Source: JBCBSP01 sp039819095 (GTDB taxonomy: Bacteria > Pseudomonadota > Alphaproteobacteria > Caulobacterales > Maricaulaceae). From it: a stretch of DNA of 64,000 nt. Below are positions 46,390 through 58,496 of the stretch, one piece after another. The notes under the pieces are model-generated. The model saw only the letters and a program-made list of their open reading frames with translations. It was not told the origin of the DNA and made no database searches. A program made the position numbers and the translations under genes. Position 1 is the stretch's first letter, and the number at the start of each line of letters is the position of its first letter. The stretch lies in NCBI GenBank assembly GCA_039819095.1, contig JBCBSP010000003.1, positions 355,323-419,322 on the forward strand, written 5' to 3'.

Positions 46390-48561
46390 GTGACCGGGGC
46401 GAAACGGGCCTCAGTGCGCTTCGCCATGCCACTGCCCGAACCGTTCGACTATCGCGTCCCGGAGGGGGTGACGGTCCGGTCCGGCGATCACGTGCTCGCT
46501 CCGCTCGGGCCGCGCAGCGTTCCCGGCGTGGTCTGGGCTGTGGCCGATGATGAGGGCGAACGGACACTCAAGCCGCTGGACGGGGTCATCGGCGGCCCGC
46601 CTTTGCCAGAAGCGACCCGGCGATTCGTTGACTGGGCGGCCCATTATATCGTGGACAATCCGGGTCATGTCCTGCGGTCGGTGCTGCGCAGCCCGGCGGC
46701 CTTGCGCCCCTCGCCGGTGGAAATCGTGCTGGAGCCGACCGGCCTGGCGCCGGCGCGTCTGACGCCGGCGCGCGAGGCGCTTCTGGCGGCTGCTTCGCGT
46801 ATGGGTCCGGCAAGCGCTGCGGAACTGGCGCGCGAGGCTGGCGTGTCGAGCTCGGTCGCCAAAGGGCTGGTTGAGGCCGGCGCGTTGAAGGCAAGCCAGG
46901 TGCTCGTCGATCCGCCCTTTGACGCGCCGGACCCGTATCGCGACGGCGTGACGCTCAGCGCGCTGCAGGAGGGGGCGGCGGCTCAGCTGCGCCGCATGGT
47001 CATGGCCGGCGATTTTCAGGCGGCCCTGCTCGATGGCGTGACCGGTTCCGGCAAGACGGAGGTCTATCTGGAGGCCGTCGCAGAGCTACTTCGCCGCGAG
47101 CCGGATGCGCAGGTCCTCCTGCTTTTGCCGGAGATCGCCCTGACACAGCAGGTCATGGCGCGGCTGGAAGACCGGTTCGGCGCGCGGCCGGCGCAATGGC
47201 ATTCCGCCATTGCTGACAAGGAGCGCCGCCGCACCTGGCGTGAGGTCGCATCAGGCCGCGCGCGTATCGTCGCCGGCGCCCGCTCAGCGCTGTTTCTGCC
47301 GTTCAAGCGCCTGCGATGCATTATCGTCGATGAAGAGCACGACCCCACTTACAAGCAGGATGAGGGGCTGATCTATCATGGCCGGGATCTGGCGGTGGTC
47401 CGGGCGAAGATCGAGGGCGCGCTCGTGGTGCTCGCCAGCGCAACGCCCAGCCTGGAAAGCCTGGCGAACGCCCAGGCGGGCCGGTATGTGCATATCGTGC
47501 TGCCCGCGCGCGCCGGGTCTGCGCAATTGCCGGCGATTGACACCATCGATCTGCGCGAACACCCGCCTGAACGCGGCGCCTGGCTGTCTGAACCGCTGGT
47601 TCACGCCACAGCCGATGCGCTGTCGCGCGGCGAGCAGACCCTGCTCTATCTCAATCGGCGCGGCTTTGCGCCGCTGGTCTTGTGCCGAGCGTGCGGTCAC
47701 AAGATGAAAAGCCCTGATACCGATCGCTGGCTGGTCGAGCACCGCTACACGGGGCGGCTGGTCTGTCATGTGACAGGCTTCTCCATGCCCAAACCCAAAG
47801 CCTGCCCGGCCTGCGGGGAGAAGGACACGCTCACCGGCGTCGGCCCGGGGGTGGAGCGTGTCGCCGAAGAGGCCCGCCAGCGCTTCCCCGATTCGCGGGT
47901 TGAGGTCTTTTCGTCTGATACCGCCCAGTCCGCCGATGATGTGCGCTCGGTCGTGCGGCGCATGGCCGAACGTGAGATCGACATTCTCGTCGGCACCCAG
48001 ATTGCGGCGAAGGGCCATAACTTCCCGCACCTCACCCTGGTGGGGGTGGTCGATGCCGATCTTGGGCTCGCCGGTGGTGATTTGCGCGCGGGTGAACGCA
48101 CCTGGCAGACCCTGGTTCAGGCCGCAGGGCGTGCGGGCCGGGCTGACAAGCCGGGCCGGGCGCTGTTGCAGACCCATCAGCCGGAGCATGAAACCATTCA
48201 GGCTCTGCTCGCCGGTGATCGTGAAGCCTTTCTGAGCGCTGAGCGCATGATGCGCGAAGCACTTCAGTTGCCGCCCTATGGCCGGCTTGCGGCGATAATC
48301 CTGTCCGCGCCGGACGAGGCCAGGCTTGAAGCCGCCGCCCGCGAGATCGCGGCGGCGGCGCCGGCCTCTGACGGGGTCAGCGTGTTCGGTCCGGCCGAAC
48401 CCCCGCTCGGCGTGGTGCGTGGACGCTGGCGCCGGCGCTTCCTGGTTCAGGCGGAACGCAAGGTGGACATCTCCGCCTATATGCGCGCCTGGCGAGGCCG
48501 CTTCAAAACGCCCTCAGCGGTGCGCGTCACGATCGATATCGATCCGTATTCCTTCTTGTAA
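46390..48561 (+). CDS. priA: primosomal replication restart helicase PriA
   Basis: The 723-residue protein has the PriA DNA-binding N-terminus, Walker A VTGSGKT near 217-223, DEEH near 315, the aromatic-rich DPTYKQDEGLIYHGRD loop and the C-terminal helicase motifs (GTQIAAKGHNFP, GRAGRADKPGRALLQT). The zinc region is unusual: Cys432, 435, 459, 472 and 475 remain, but Ser441, Thr444 and Thr462 occupy places where other PriA proteins have Cys, so only five of eight cysteines are present. The protein is otherwise intact. It reloads the replicative helicase at stalled forks. GTG is the start. Confidence 0.95.
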   Translation: MTGAKRASVRFAMPLPEPFDYRVPEGVTVRSGDHVLAPLGPRSVPGVVWAVADDEGERTLKPLDGVIGGPPLPEATRRFVDWAAHYIVDNPGHVLRSVLRSPAALRPSPVEIVLEPTGLAPARLTPAREALLAAASRMGPASAAELAREAGVSSSVAKGLVEAGALKASQVLVDPPFDAPDPYRDGVTLSALQEGAAAQLRRMVMAGDFQAALLDGVTGSGKTEVYLEAVAELLRREPDAQVLLLLPEIALTQQVMARLEDRFGARPAQWHSAIADKERRRTWREVASGRARIVAGARSALFLPFKRLRCIIVDEEHDPTYKQDEGLIYHGRDLAVVRAKIEGALVVLASATPSLESLANAQAGRYVHIVLPARAGSAQLPAIDTIDLREHPPERGAWLSEPLVHATADALSRGEQTLLYLNRRGFAPLVLCRACGHKMKSPDTDRWLVEHRYTGRLVCHVTGFSMPKPKACPACGEKDTLTGVGPGVERVAEEARQRFPDSRVEVFSSDTAQSADDVRSVVRRMAEREIDILVGTQIAAKGHNFPHLTLVGVVDADLGLAGGDLRAGERTWQTLVQAAGRAGRADKPGRALLQTHQPEHETIQALLAGDREAFLSAERMMREALQLPPYGRLAAIILSAPDEARLEAAAREIAAAAPASDGVSVFGPAEPPLGVVRGRWRRRFLVQAERKVDISAYMRAWRGRFKTPSAVRVTIDIDPYSFL

Positions 48562-48788
48562 GGATCAAGGCCGACACGCGCGTCTCTCTCACCGAACACC
48601 TTGAAGCTTGGGTCCGCGAGACGGTTGAAAGCCGGCTCTACAACAATGCCAGCGGAGCGCTGCGCCGCCAGATCCTCGCCGAGCAGACCCATGAGGGAAA
48701 GCTCGCCGCCCTGCGTGCGGAAATCCAGACGGGCATAGATGACGCCGAGGCGGGCGATTCGCTGAGCGGGATGTTGACGTCTTCCTGA
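48561..48788 (+). pseudogene. decayed ParD-like antitoxin
   Basis: Reading in the frame starting AGG at 48561, the product contains TRVSLTEHLEAWVRETVES, LYNNASGALRRQIL and KLAALRAEIQTGIDDAEAG, a recognisable ParD-type ribbon-helix-helix antitoxin that ends at TGA 48786-48788. No ATG, GTG or TTG lies at its proper N-terminus; the frame runs back into priA. I therefore treat it as a remnant, or as a gene with a non-standard start. A non-functional state is inferred from the missing start. Confidence 0.55.
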
Positions 48789-48809
48789 AAGAAAGGCGCG
48801 ATCCTGCGA

Positions 48810-48848
48810 ATGGCTGAGCTTCACCTCACTGCGCCTTTTATCTTGTAA
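48810..48848 (+). pseudogene. ParE-like toxin start, truncated
   Basis: An ATG 21 bases after the ParD-like stop opens MAELHLTAPFIL and ends at TAA after twelve codons. The start resembles ParE/RelE toxin N-termini and the position is that of the toxin in a parDE pair. It is too short to be functional. The assignment relies on the ParD-like neighbour. Confidence 0.3.
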
Positions 48849-48884
48849 TCCGCCGCCTTCTGCACCCGATTGGGCCGGTTGCTG

Positions 48885-48913
48885 TTGCCGCCTCACACCC
48901 CCTGTGCTAGGTG
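48885..48913 (+). promoter_or_regulatory. probable ATP synthase operon promoter
   Basis: TTGCCG (48885-48890) and GCTAGGTG (48906-48913) resemble the Caulobacter housekeeping consensus (TTGACGS and GCTANAWC), 15 bases apart. It lies about 138 bases before atpH. The remaining gap 48914-49050 shows only weak GC-rich inverted repeats; the long leader may be regulatory. Confidence 0.4.
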
Positions 48914-49050
48914 AGCGCCGGGTTTGAAGGAGCCAGCGCGGAAGTGCGCGCTAGACCTCACAGAAAACCAATCAGTTTCAAGTGCTTGCGCGCCACTCTC
49001 CGGCGCACCCCCAGCAAGCGCGGATCACGATAGAGAATGGGCGTTTAACG

Positions 49051-49611
49051 GTGAACACCGGCGAGAGCGCGATCACGAGCGAAGCAGGCGAGCGTTATGC
49101 GCGCGCCCTGTTTGAGTTGGCCGACGAGGCCGGCTCGCTTGACGCTGTGGAAAAAGAAGTTGCGGCGCTGGGGTCGGCCTTTGCCGAATCCGCTGATCTG
49201 CGCCGCGCCATGTCCAGCCCGCTGTTCAAGGCCGAACAGAAAGCCGCGGCGATCAACGCGCTGGCCGAGAAGCTCGGTCTTGGCGATCTGGTGCGCAATT
49301 TCGTCGCCGTCATGGCGCGAAACGGCCGCGCTCATGAGGCGCCGGCTGCGGCGCGCGCCTTCCAGGCCCTGATGGCCAAACGGCGCGGCGCGACGTCTGC
49401 GGATGTCGCCTCGGCCGACCCTCTCACCGCCGCCCAGCTGAAAGAGCTGGGTACGGCGTTGAAATCCGCGCTCGGGCGCGATGTCGAAGTGCGCACCGAG
49501 GTGCGTCCTGAATTGATCGGCGGACTGATCGTGAAGGTCGGTTCGCGCATGTTCGACTCCTCCCTTCGTACGAAGCTGGACGGAGTACGCAAAGCGATGA
49601 AAGAGGCTTGA
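49051..49611 (+). CDS. atpH: ATP synthase F1 subunit delta
   Basis: The 186-residue protein has the delta/OSCP pattern: an N-terminal helical domain (SEAGERYARALFELADEAG) and the C-terminal domain with DPLTAAQLKELGTALK, VRPELIGGLIVKVGSRMFD and SLRTKLDGVRKAM. It links the F1 head to the peripheral stalk. The GTG at 49051 gives the family length; an earlier TTG-type start at 48982 adds unrelated residues. It opens the F1 operon atpHAGDC; the F0 genes are not here, as is usual in alphaproteobacteria. Confidence 0.95.
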   Translation: MNTGESAITSEAGERYARALFELADEAGSLDAVEKEVAALGSAFAESADLRRAMSSPLFKAEQKAAAINALAEKLGLGDLVRNFVAVMARNGRAHEAPAAARAFQALMAKRRGATSADVASADPLTAAQLKELGTALKSALGRDVEVRTEVRPELIGGLIVKVGSRMFDSSLRTKLDGVRKAMKEA

Positions 49612-49619
49612 GACCAGCC

Positions 49620-51152
<1,533 letters not shown>

Positions 51153-51184
51153 ACGCGGACCAGCGAACGGGAGCCTGACGGCCC

Positions 51185-52069
51185 ATGGCCTCGCTCAAGG
51201 AACTGAAAAACCGGATCAACTCGGTCAAGTCGACCCAGAAGATCACCAAGGCGATGCAGATGGTCGCCGCCGCCAAGCTGCGCCGCGCGCAGGAAGCGGC
51301 TGAGGCTGCGCGCCCCTATGCTGAGCGCATGGCCGCTGTGATGGCCAATCTGTCCACCGCTATGAGCGGACCCGATGCGCCGCGCCTTCTGGTCGGCACG
51401 GGCAGGGACGAGGTCCGCCTTCTGGTGGTGGCGACGGCCGATCGCGGCCTGTGCGGCGGGTTCAACACCAATATCGCGCGCCTGGCGCGTGAGCGGATCG
51501 CCGAGCTGACGGCGGCCGGCAAGACGGTGAAGATCCTCCCTGTCGGCAAGAAGGGCCATGAGCAGCTCAAGCGTCTGCATGATGAGAAGATCATCGACAC
51601 GATCGAGCTGAAAGACGTCAAATCGCTCGACGGAACGGTCGCCGCGATGATCGGCGAGAAAATCACCGAGCTGTTTGAAGCCGGCGCATTCGATGTCTGC
51701 GAAGTCATCAGCTCCGAATTCGTGTCGGTGATCAGCCAGAAGCCGCGTTCGCAGACGCTGATCCCGGCGCGCGATGCGATTGATGAGAGCATTGAGCGGC
51801 CTGATCTTCAGGGCGCGATCTATGAGTACGAGCCGGACGAAGAAGCCATTCTTGAAGTGCTTCTGCCGCGCTATGTGAATACGGTCATCCTCTCCGCGCT
51901 CCTTGAGAACGCGGCCGGCGAGATGGGCGCGAAAATGGCGGCGATGGATTCCGCCACGCGCAATGCCGGTGAGCTGATCGACAAGCTGAACCTTGAATAT
52001 AACCGCAGCCGTCAGGCGAAAATCACCAAGGAGCTGATCGAGATCATCTCCGGGGCTGAAGCGGTCTAA
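51185..52069 (+). CDS. atpG: ATP synthase F1 subunit gamma
   Basis: The 294-residue protein has the gamma N-terminal coil (LKELKNRINSVKSTQKITKAM), GLCGGFNTN in the middle, and the C-terminal coil with MDSATRNAGELIDKLNLEYNRSRQAKITKELIEI. It is the rotating central shaft that couples proton flow through F0 to ATP synthesis. It lies 32 bases after atpA. Confidence 0.98.
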   Translation: MASLKELKNRINSVKSTQKITKAMQMVAAAKLRRAQEAAEAARPYAERMAAVMANLSTAMSGPDAPRLLVGTGRDEVRLLVVATADRGLCGGFNTNIARLARERIAELTAAGKTVKILPVGKKGHEQLKRLHDEKIIDTIELKDVKSLDGTVAAMIGEKITELFEAGAFDVCEVISSEFVSVISQKPRSQTLIPARDAIDESIERPDLQGAIYEYEPDEEAILEVLLPRYVNTVILSALLENAAGEMGAKMAAMDSATRNAGELIDKLNLEYNRSRQAKITKELIEIISGAEAV

Positions 52070-52098
52070 CGAACGAGACGAGAAAGAGGCTTAAGGCG

Positions 52099-53538
52099 AT
52101 GAGTAATCTCAAGGGCCGTATCGCGCAGGTGACCGGCGCCGTCGTGGACGTTGAGTTCGAAGGCGGGCTGCCGGACATTCTGAACGCGCTGGAAACGACC
52201 AATGGCGACAACAAGCTGGTGCTGGAAGTGGCCCAGCACCTGGGTGAAAACGCGGTGCGCACCATCGCGATGGACGCCACTGAAGGGCTGCAGCGCGGCC
52301 AGGCGGTCACCGATACCGGCTCGCCGATCCAGGTGCCGGTCGGTCCGTCCACGCTCGGGCGCATCCTGAACGTCACCGGCGAACCGATCGACGAGGCCGG
52401 CCCGGTATCCGGCGAGGCCACTGCGCCGATCCACCGCCCGGCGCCGGAATTCGCCGAGCAGTCAACCGAGGCTGAAATCCTGCCCACCGGCATCAAGGTC
52501 GTCGATCTGCTCTGCCCCTATGCCAAGGGCGGCAAGATCGGACTCTTTGGGGGCGCGGGTGTCGGCAAGACGGTGCTGATCCAGGAGCTGATCAACAATA
52601 TCGCCAAGCTGTTCGGCGGTTACTCGGTCTTTGCCGGCGTCGGCGAACGCACCCGGGAAGGCAATGATCTGTACTGGGAGATGATCGAGTCCGGCGTGAA
52701 CAAGAACCCGAAAGATAATGACGGTTCGGCGGAAGGCTCGCGTTGCGCGCTGGTCTTCGGTCAGATGAACGAGCCGCCGGGCGCGCGGGCTCGCGTCGCT
52801 TTGTCCGGGCTGGCTCAGGCGGAATACTTCCGCGATGAGGAAGGCAAGGACGTTCTGTTCTTCGTCGACAACATCTTCCGCTTCACCCAGGCCGGCGCTG
52901 AAGTGTCGGCGCTTCTCGGCCGCATCCCCTCGGCGGTGGGCTATCAGCCGACCCTGTCAACCGATATGGGCGCGCTGCAGGAGCGGATCACCTCCACCAA
53001 GAAGGGCTCGATCACCTCGGTGCAGGCCGTTTACGTGCCGGCCGACGACCTGACTGACCCGGCTCCGGCCACGACCTTCTCGCACCTTGACGCGACCACG
53101 GTGCTCAACCGTGCGATTTCGGAAAAGGGCATCTACCCGGCTGTGGACCCGCTGGACTCCACCTCACGCATCCTTGAGCCGCGCATCGTTGGAGAAGAGC
53201 ACTACAACACCGCGCGCCGCGTTCAGGAAATCCTTCAGCGCTACAAGGCGCTGCAGGACATCATCGCGATCCTGGGCATGGACGAGCTGTCTGAAGAGGA
53301 CAAGCTGGTGGTGGCCCGCGCGCGCAAGATCGAGCGTTTCCTGTCCCAGCCCTTCGACGTGGCTGAAGTCTTCACCGGCGCTCCAGGCATCCAGGTGCCG
53401 GTTGAGGACACGGTCAAGGGCTTCAAGGCGATCTGCGATGGTGAGTATGACCACCTTCCCGAGCCGGCCTTCTACATGGTCGGCACGATCGAGGACGCGG
53501 TGAAGAAAGCTGAACAGCTCGCGGCTGAGGCGGCCTAG
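52099..53538 (+). CDS. atpD: ATP synthase F1 subunit beta
   Basis: The 479-residue protein has the catalytic P-loop GGAGVGKT (151-158), the GERTREGNDLYWEM segment with the catalytic Glu/Arg, and the DELSEEDK loop near the C-terminus. It carries the catalytic nucleotide sites of the F1 head. A small YHS-like gene lies between it and atpC, an unusual insertion in this operon. Confidence 0.98.
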   Translation: MSNLKGRIAQVTGAVVDVEFEGGLPDILNALETTNGDNKLVLEVAQHLGENAVRTIAMDATEGLQRGQAVTDTGSPIQVPVGPSTLGRILNVTGEPIDEAGPVSGEATAPIHRPAPEFAEQSTEAEILPTGIKVVDLLCPYAKGGKIGLFGGAGVGKTVLIQELINNIAKLFGGYSVFAGVGERTREGNDLYWEMIESGVNKNPKDNDGSAEGSRCALVFGQMNEPPGARARVALSGLAQAEYFRDEEGKDVLFFVDNIFRFTQAGAEVSALLGRIPSAVGYQPTLSTDMGALQERITSTKKGSITSVQAVYVPADDLTDPAPATTFSHLDATTVLNRAISEKGIYPAVDPLDSTSRILEPRIVGEEHYNTARRVQEILQRYKALQDIIAILGMDELSEEDKLVVARARKIERFLSQPFDVAEVFTGAPGIQVPVEDTVKGFKAICDGEYDHLPEPAFYMVGTIEDAVKKAEQLAAEAA

Positions 53539-53563
53539 GCTGGCGGTGGCGGGGCGAGGTGGC

Positions 53564-53755
53564 ATGGACCGCGCCCTGACATTGGCGGAGTGCGTGAACA
53601 CGGCGTGTCCGTGGTCCGGCAAACCGGTGAGCGCCGACGCGTTGACCCTTTACAGGGGTGAAGTCGTCGGGTTCTGCAATGCTGGCTGCCGGGACAAGTT
53701 CGAGGCGGCGACGCGTGCGTTCGACGCCGCCCTGGAGAAACGAAACGATGGCTGA
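53564..53755 (+). CDS. YHS/TRASH-like small cysteine protein inside the ATP synthase operon
   Basis: The 63-residue protein has two Cys pairs, Cys10/Cys15 (CVNTACPWSGKPV) and Cys38/Cys42 (GFCNAGCRDKF), with Tyr30 between. This pattern resembles YHS or TRASH metal-binding domains. GAGG precedes the ATG at 53564. Its end overlaps the first eight bases of atpC, so the two are translationally coupled, which argues that it is a real gene. It may bind metal or serve assembly of the enzyme; no role is established. The full conserved YHS tripeptide is not evident. Confidence 0.75.
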   Translation: MDRALTLAECVNTACPWSGKPVSADALTLYRGEVVGFCNAGCRDKFEAATRAFDAALEKRNDG

Positions 53756-54149
53756 CAAGCTTCAATTTGATCTCGTGTCGCCGGAAAAGCGGCTCTTCGC
53801 CGGTGCGGTCGATATGGTCGTGGCGCCCGGTGAAGAGGGTGATTTCGGTGTGCTGGCCGGGCATGCGCCCTTCATGTCCACGATCCGCACCGGCGCCATT
53901 GAGATCCATGACGGCGGGGCGGTCTCGCGCACCTTCATCCATGGCGGTTTCGCCGAGGTGACGCCGGACGGGCTGACCATTCTGGCCGAAGAAGCGGTTG
54001 CTCTGGCCGATGTCGATGCGGCTGAGCTCGCTCAGAGTCTGCAGGACGCTCGCGAAGATCTCGCTGACGCCACCGACGAGGAGCACAAGGCTGAAGCCGG
54101 CGCCCGCGTGGCGAAGCTTGAAGCGCTGCAAGCGGCGCTGGACGCCTAG
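53748..54149 (+). CDS. atpC: ATP synthase F1 subunit epsilon
   Basis: The 133-residue protein has the epsilon beta-sandwich (LQFDLVSPEKRLFAGAVDMVV, GDFGVLAGHAPFMSTIRTGAIEI, FIHGGFAEVTPDGLTILAEEA) and a C-terminal helical pair. It sits at the foot of the gamma shaft and can inhibit ATP hydrolysis. The ATG at 53748 lies inside the end of the YHS-like gene. It is the last gene of the operon and is convergent with oxyR. Confidence 0.96.
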   Translation: MADKLQFDLVSPEKRLFAGAVDMVVAPGEEGDFGVLAGHAPFMSTIRTGAIEIHDGGAVSRTFIHGGFAEVTPDGLTILAEEAVALADVDAAELAQSLQDAREDLADATDEEHKAEAGARVAKLEALQAALDA

Positions 54150-54167
54150 TGGGCCTGTGCTAACCGC

Positions 54168-55085
54168 TTAACCGGCGAGCGCGTCTTTCACACCTTCAGC
54201 CAGTCTGATCGCCTCCTCGGCGCGCGCAGAGCCCTTGCGCCAGGCGATGCCGATTTCGCGCCCGGCCACAGGCGGGTCAAAGGGGCGCACGGCGAGGTCG
54301 AGCCGGTCAGCCAGCCCCGCATCCAGAGCCAGTTTCGGAAGAAGCGTCGCGCCCAGCCCGCTTTTGACCATCTGAACCAGCGTGTGAAGGCTGGTTGCAG
54401 CGAAGTCTGAGCGCGCCTCTTCGCGTTCTGCGCCCGCGCCGGTCCCGCACACCGAGATGGCGTGATCGCGCAGGCAGTGACCATCCTCTAGAAGCAGAAG
54501 CGGTTCATCGGCCAGCATGGCCGGATCAAGCCGGTTCACTTTGGCCAGGCGGTGATCCGGGTGGGCGGCGAAGAGGAACTCGTCCTCAGCCAGGCTGCGG
54601 GTCTCGATGCCTGCGGCTTCATAAGGCAGGGCGATGAGCGCGGCGTCCAGCCGGCGCTCCTTCAGGCCTTCCACCAGGCGCTGGCTGAGGTCTTCGCGCA
54701 GGAAGAGCTCCAGATCGGGGAAGCGCTTGCGAAGCTCCGGCAGAACGCGCGGCAGCAGGAAGGGCGCGATGGTCGGAATGACGCCGAGCCGGAACGGGCC
54801 GGCCAAGGGCTCGCCGGCGGCGCGCGCGGCATGGACCAGATCCTCCGCCTCGGTCAGCACCGTGCGGGCGCGACTGACAGCGGCTTCGCCAGCCGGGGTG
54901 AGCGCCGCCCCGCGGGCGCCGCGTTCGACCAGCTGTGCGCCCAGCACGCCCTCCAGCTCCTTGATGCCTGCCGACAGGGTCGGCTGGGTCACGAAGCAGG
55001 CCTCTGCGGCGCGTGAAAACGAGCCGTGCTCGGCGAGGGCCGTGAGGAAACGAAGCTGGCGGAGCGTGGGAAGATTCGGCGTCAT
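54168..55085 (-). CDS. oxyR: peroxide-sensing LysR-type regulator OxyR
   Basis: The 305-residue protein has the LysR helix-turn-helix (FLTALAEHGSFSRAAEACFVTQPTLSAGIKELE) and a substrate domain. Cys204 and Cys213 in GHCLRDHAISVC are nine residues apart, exactly the spacing of the redox pair Cys199/Cys208 of E. coli OxyR. It should activate the peroxide genes when these form a disulfide. It lies directly downstream of katG on the same strand, and ahpC/ahpD are nearby, so the block looks like one regulon. The ATG at 55085 is the family start. Confidence 0.94.
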   Translation of the reverse strand: MTPNLPTLRQLRFLTALAEHGSFSRAAEACFVTQPTLSAGIKELEGVLGAQLVERGARGAALTPAGEAAVSRARTVLTEAEDLVHAARAAGEPLAGPFRLGVIPTIAPFLLPRVLPELRKRFPDLELFLREDLSQRLVEGLKERRLDAALIALPYEAAGIETRSLAEDEFLFAAHPDHRLAKVNRLDPAMLADEPLLLLEDGHCLRDHAISVCGTGAGAEREEARSDFAATSLHTLVQMVKSGLGATLLPKLALDAGLADRLDLAVRPFDPPVAGREIGIAWRKGSARAEEAIRLAEGVKDALAG

Positions 55086-55172
55086 GATGCTGGCGAGACT
55101 AGCGCCAGGGGCTGGAATATCCATGGGTGAGCGTGCTCCTCAACAGCGCGAAGTCAGCTCGGTCAAGAGCAA

Positions 55173-55200
55173 CGGCGCTTCGTGTTTCCACGAAGCGCCG
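55173..55200 (-). terminator. 12-bp hairpin between katG and oxyR
   Basis: CGGCGCTTCGTG (55173-55184) and CACGAAGCGCCG (55189-55200) pair perfectly around a four-base loop. In the katG RNA sense the loop reads GAAA, a stable GNRA tetraloop. No T-run follows, so it may protect the katG mRNA 3' end or attenuate read-through into oxyR rather than fully terminate. Confidence 0.6.
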
Positions 55201-55237
55201 CGCTCAGACTCTGATGGTCGTGGAGTGACCGCGTCGG

Positions 55238-57445
<2,208 letters not shown>

Positions 57446-57778
57446 GATCTCGCCTTTCCAATGGATATGTCGCCAAACTCGGCGTGCAGGGTGGGGGCGA
57501 GGCGATCCATGGATCAAGTCAATTCTATCTCACCAGGCCATTGAAAATCTCGATAGAGCATATGTTTCAGCCGGCTGTGCTGACTGATCCTTGTCCTTTT
57601 TCGGGTCTGGCGCCCTCACTCGTTCAGATGCGCCCCGCTATTGGCTGCGCCTATGGGCGCGACAGGGATAATCAATTGGATGAATGTGCTGCGGCGCATC
57701 ATGTCTCTTGCTGCACCGCACGGCGACCTTTGGGCCAGGGCGGTGGAATGATCATTCATCAGCGGTCAGGAGAGACAC
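57446..57778. promoter_or_regulatory. katG/ahpC divergent regulatory region
   Basis: This 333-base gap separates two divergent peroxide genes. For katG a TAGAAT (57522-57527, minus strand) could be the -10. Sequences CTATC (57525-57529) and GATAG (57552-57556) form inverted half-sites, and a GATCCATGGATC palindrome lies at 57504-57515. For ahpC, GATAAT at 57667-57672 may be a -10, and AGGAGAG precedes the ATG. The OxyR spacing of four ATAG/CTAT elements is not met, so OxyR binding here is inferred only from gene content. Confidence 0.4.
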
Positions 57779-58330
57779 ATGCTGGGTATTGGCGACAAGC
57801 TTCCCGAGTTCGAAGTCGTCGGCGTGAAGCCGAAATTCAATCAGCACGAAGAAAACGGCGTATCGGCGTTCGAGCCGGTGACCCATGAGAGCTTCCCCGG
57901 CAAGTGGAAGATCCTGGTCTTCTACCCGAAGGACTTCACCTTCGTGTGCCCGACCGAGATCGTGGCCTTCGCGAATCTGGAAGACGAGTTCGCCGATCGT
58001 GATGCGGTTGTGATGACCGGCTCCACCGATAACGAGTTCTCCAAGCTGGGCTGGCGGCGCGAGCATGCCGACCTGAACGGGCTGAACCAGTGGCAGTTCG
58101 CCGATACGACGGGTTCGCTGGTGGATTCGCTCGGCATCCGTTCGCCTGAAGGGGTGGCTTTTCGCTACACCTATGTGATCGACCCGCACGGCGTCATCCA
58201 GCACGTCTATGCGACCAATCTGAATGTCGGCCGCAACCCGGAAGACACGCTGCGCGTTCTTGATGCGCTGCAGACCGATGAGCTGTGCCCGTGCAACCGC
58301 GCGGTCGGCGGCGATACGCTCGCGGCCTGA
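57779..58330 (+). CDS. ahpC: alkyl hydroperoxide reductase AhpC-type peroxiredoxin
   Basis: The 183-residue peroxiredoxin has peroxidatic Cys57 in FTFVCPTE, and Cys170 and Cys172 in DELCPCNR. The three-cysteine layout matches Mycobacterium tuberculosis AhpC (Cys61, 174, 176), which works with AhpD rather than AhpF. It reduces peroxides, and ahpD is the next gene. AGGAG lies just before the ATG. Confidence 0.95.
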   Translation: MLGIGDKLPEFEVVGVKPKFNQHEENGVSAFEPVTHESFPGKWKILVFYPKDFTFVCPTEIVAFANLEDEFADRDAVVMTGSTDNEFSKLGWRREHADLNGLNQWQFADTTGSLVDSLGIRSPEGVAFRYTYVIDPHGVIQHVYATNLNVGRNPEDTLRVLDALQTDELCPCNRAVGGDTLAA

Positions 58331-58366
58331 TCGCCTGACTTTAAGCCGCTTGCGGCTGATGCGAAT

Positions 58367-58450
58367 TCCGGCAGGGCGTCCCTCCCTCCGCCCGCCTCGT
58401 GCGCTGCGCCCCCAAGCGATGCGCGAAGCGGCGCGAGACGCCCTGCCGGA
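58367..58450. repeat. 84-nt structured element with 14-bp terminal inverted repeats between ahpC and ahpD
   Basis: TCCGGCAGGGCGTC (58367-58380) and GACGCCCTGCCGGA (58437-58450) are perfect reverse complements over 14 bases, with 56 bases between them. The interior is GC-rich and can form further pairs (CTCG near 58397 with CGAG near 58434). It fills most of the 166-base gap between ahpC and ahpD. It may be a palindromic intergenic element or a processing/attenuation structure; no second copy is seen in this window. Confidence 0.6.
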
Positions 58451-58496
58451 TCACGCTTTTCTTCCCGCTCTGGATTCAAAGAGGACGCGATCGGAC

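Noticed and set aside
48477..48896. 139-codon minus-strand frame over the priA end and the ParD-like remnant
   Set aside because: The plus strand gives a recognisable ParD-like sequence; the minus frame has no family match.
57446..57778. Canonical OxyR binding site between katG and ahpC
   Set aside because: CTAT and ATAG elements are present but not in the required spacing of seven bases between four elements.
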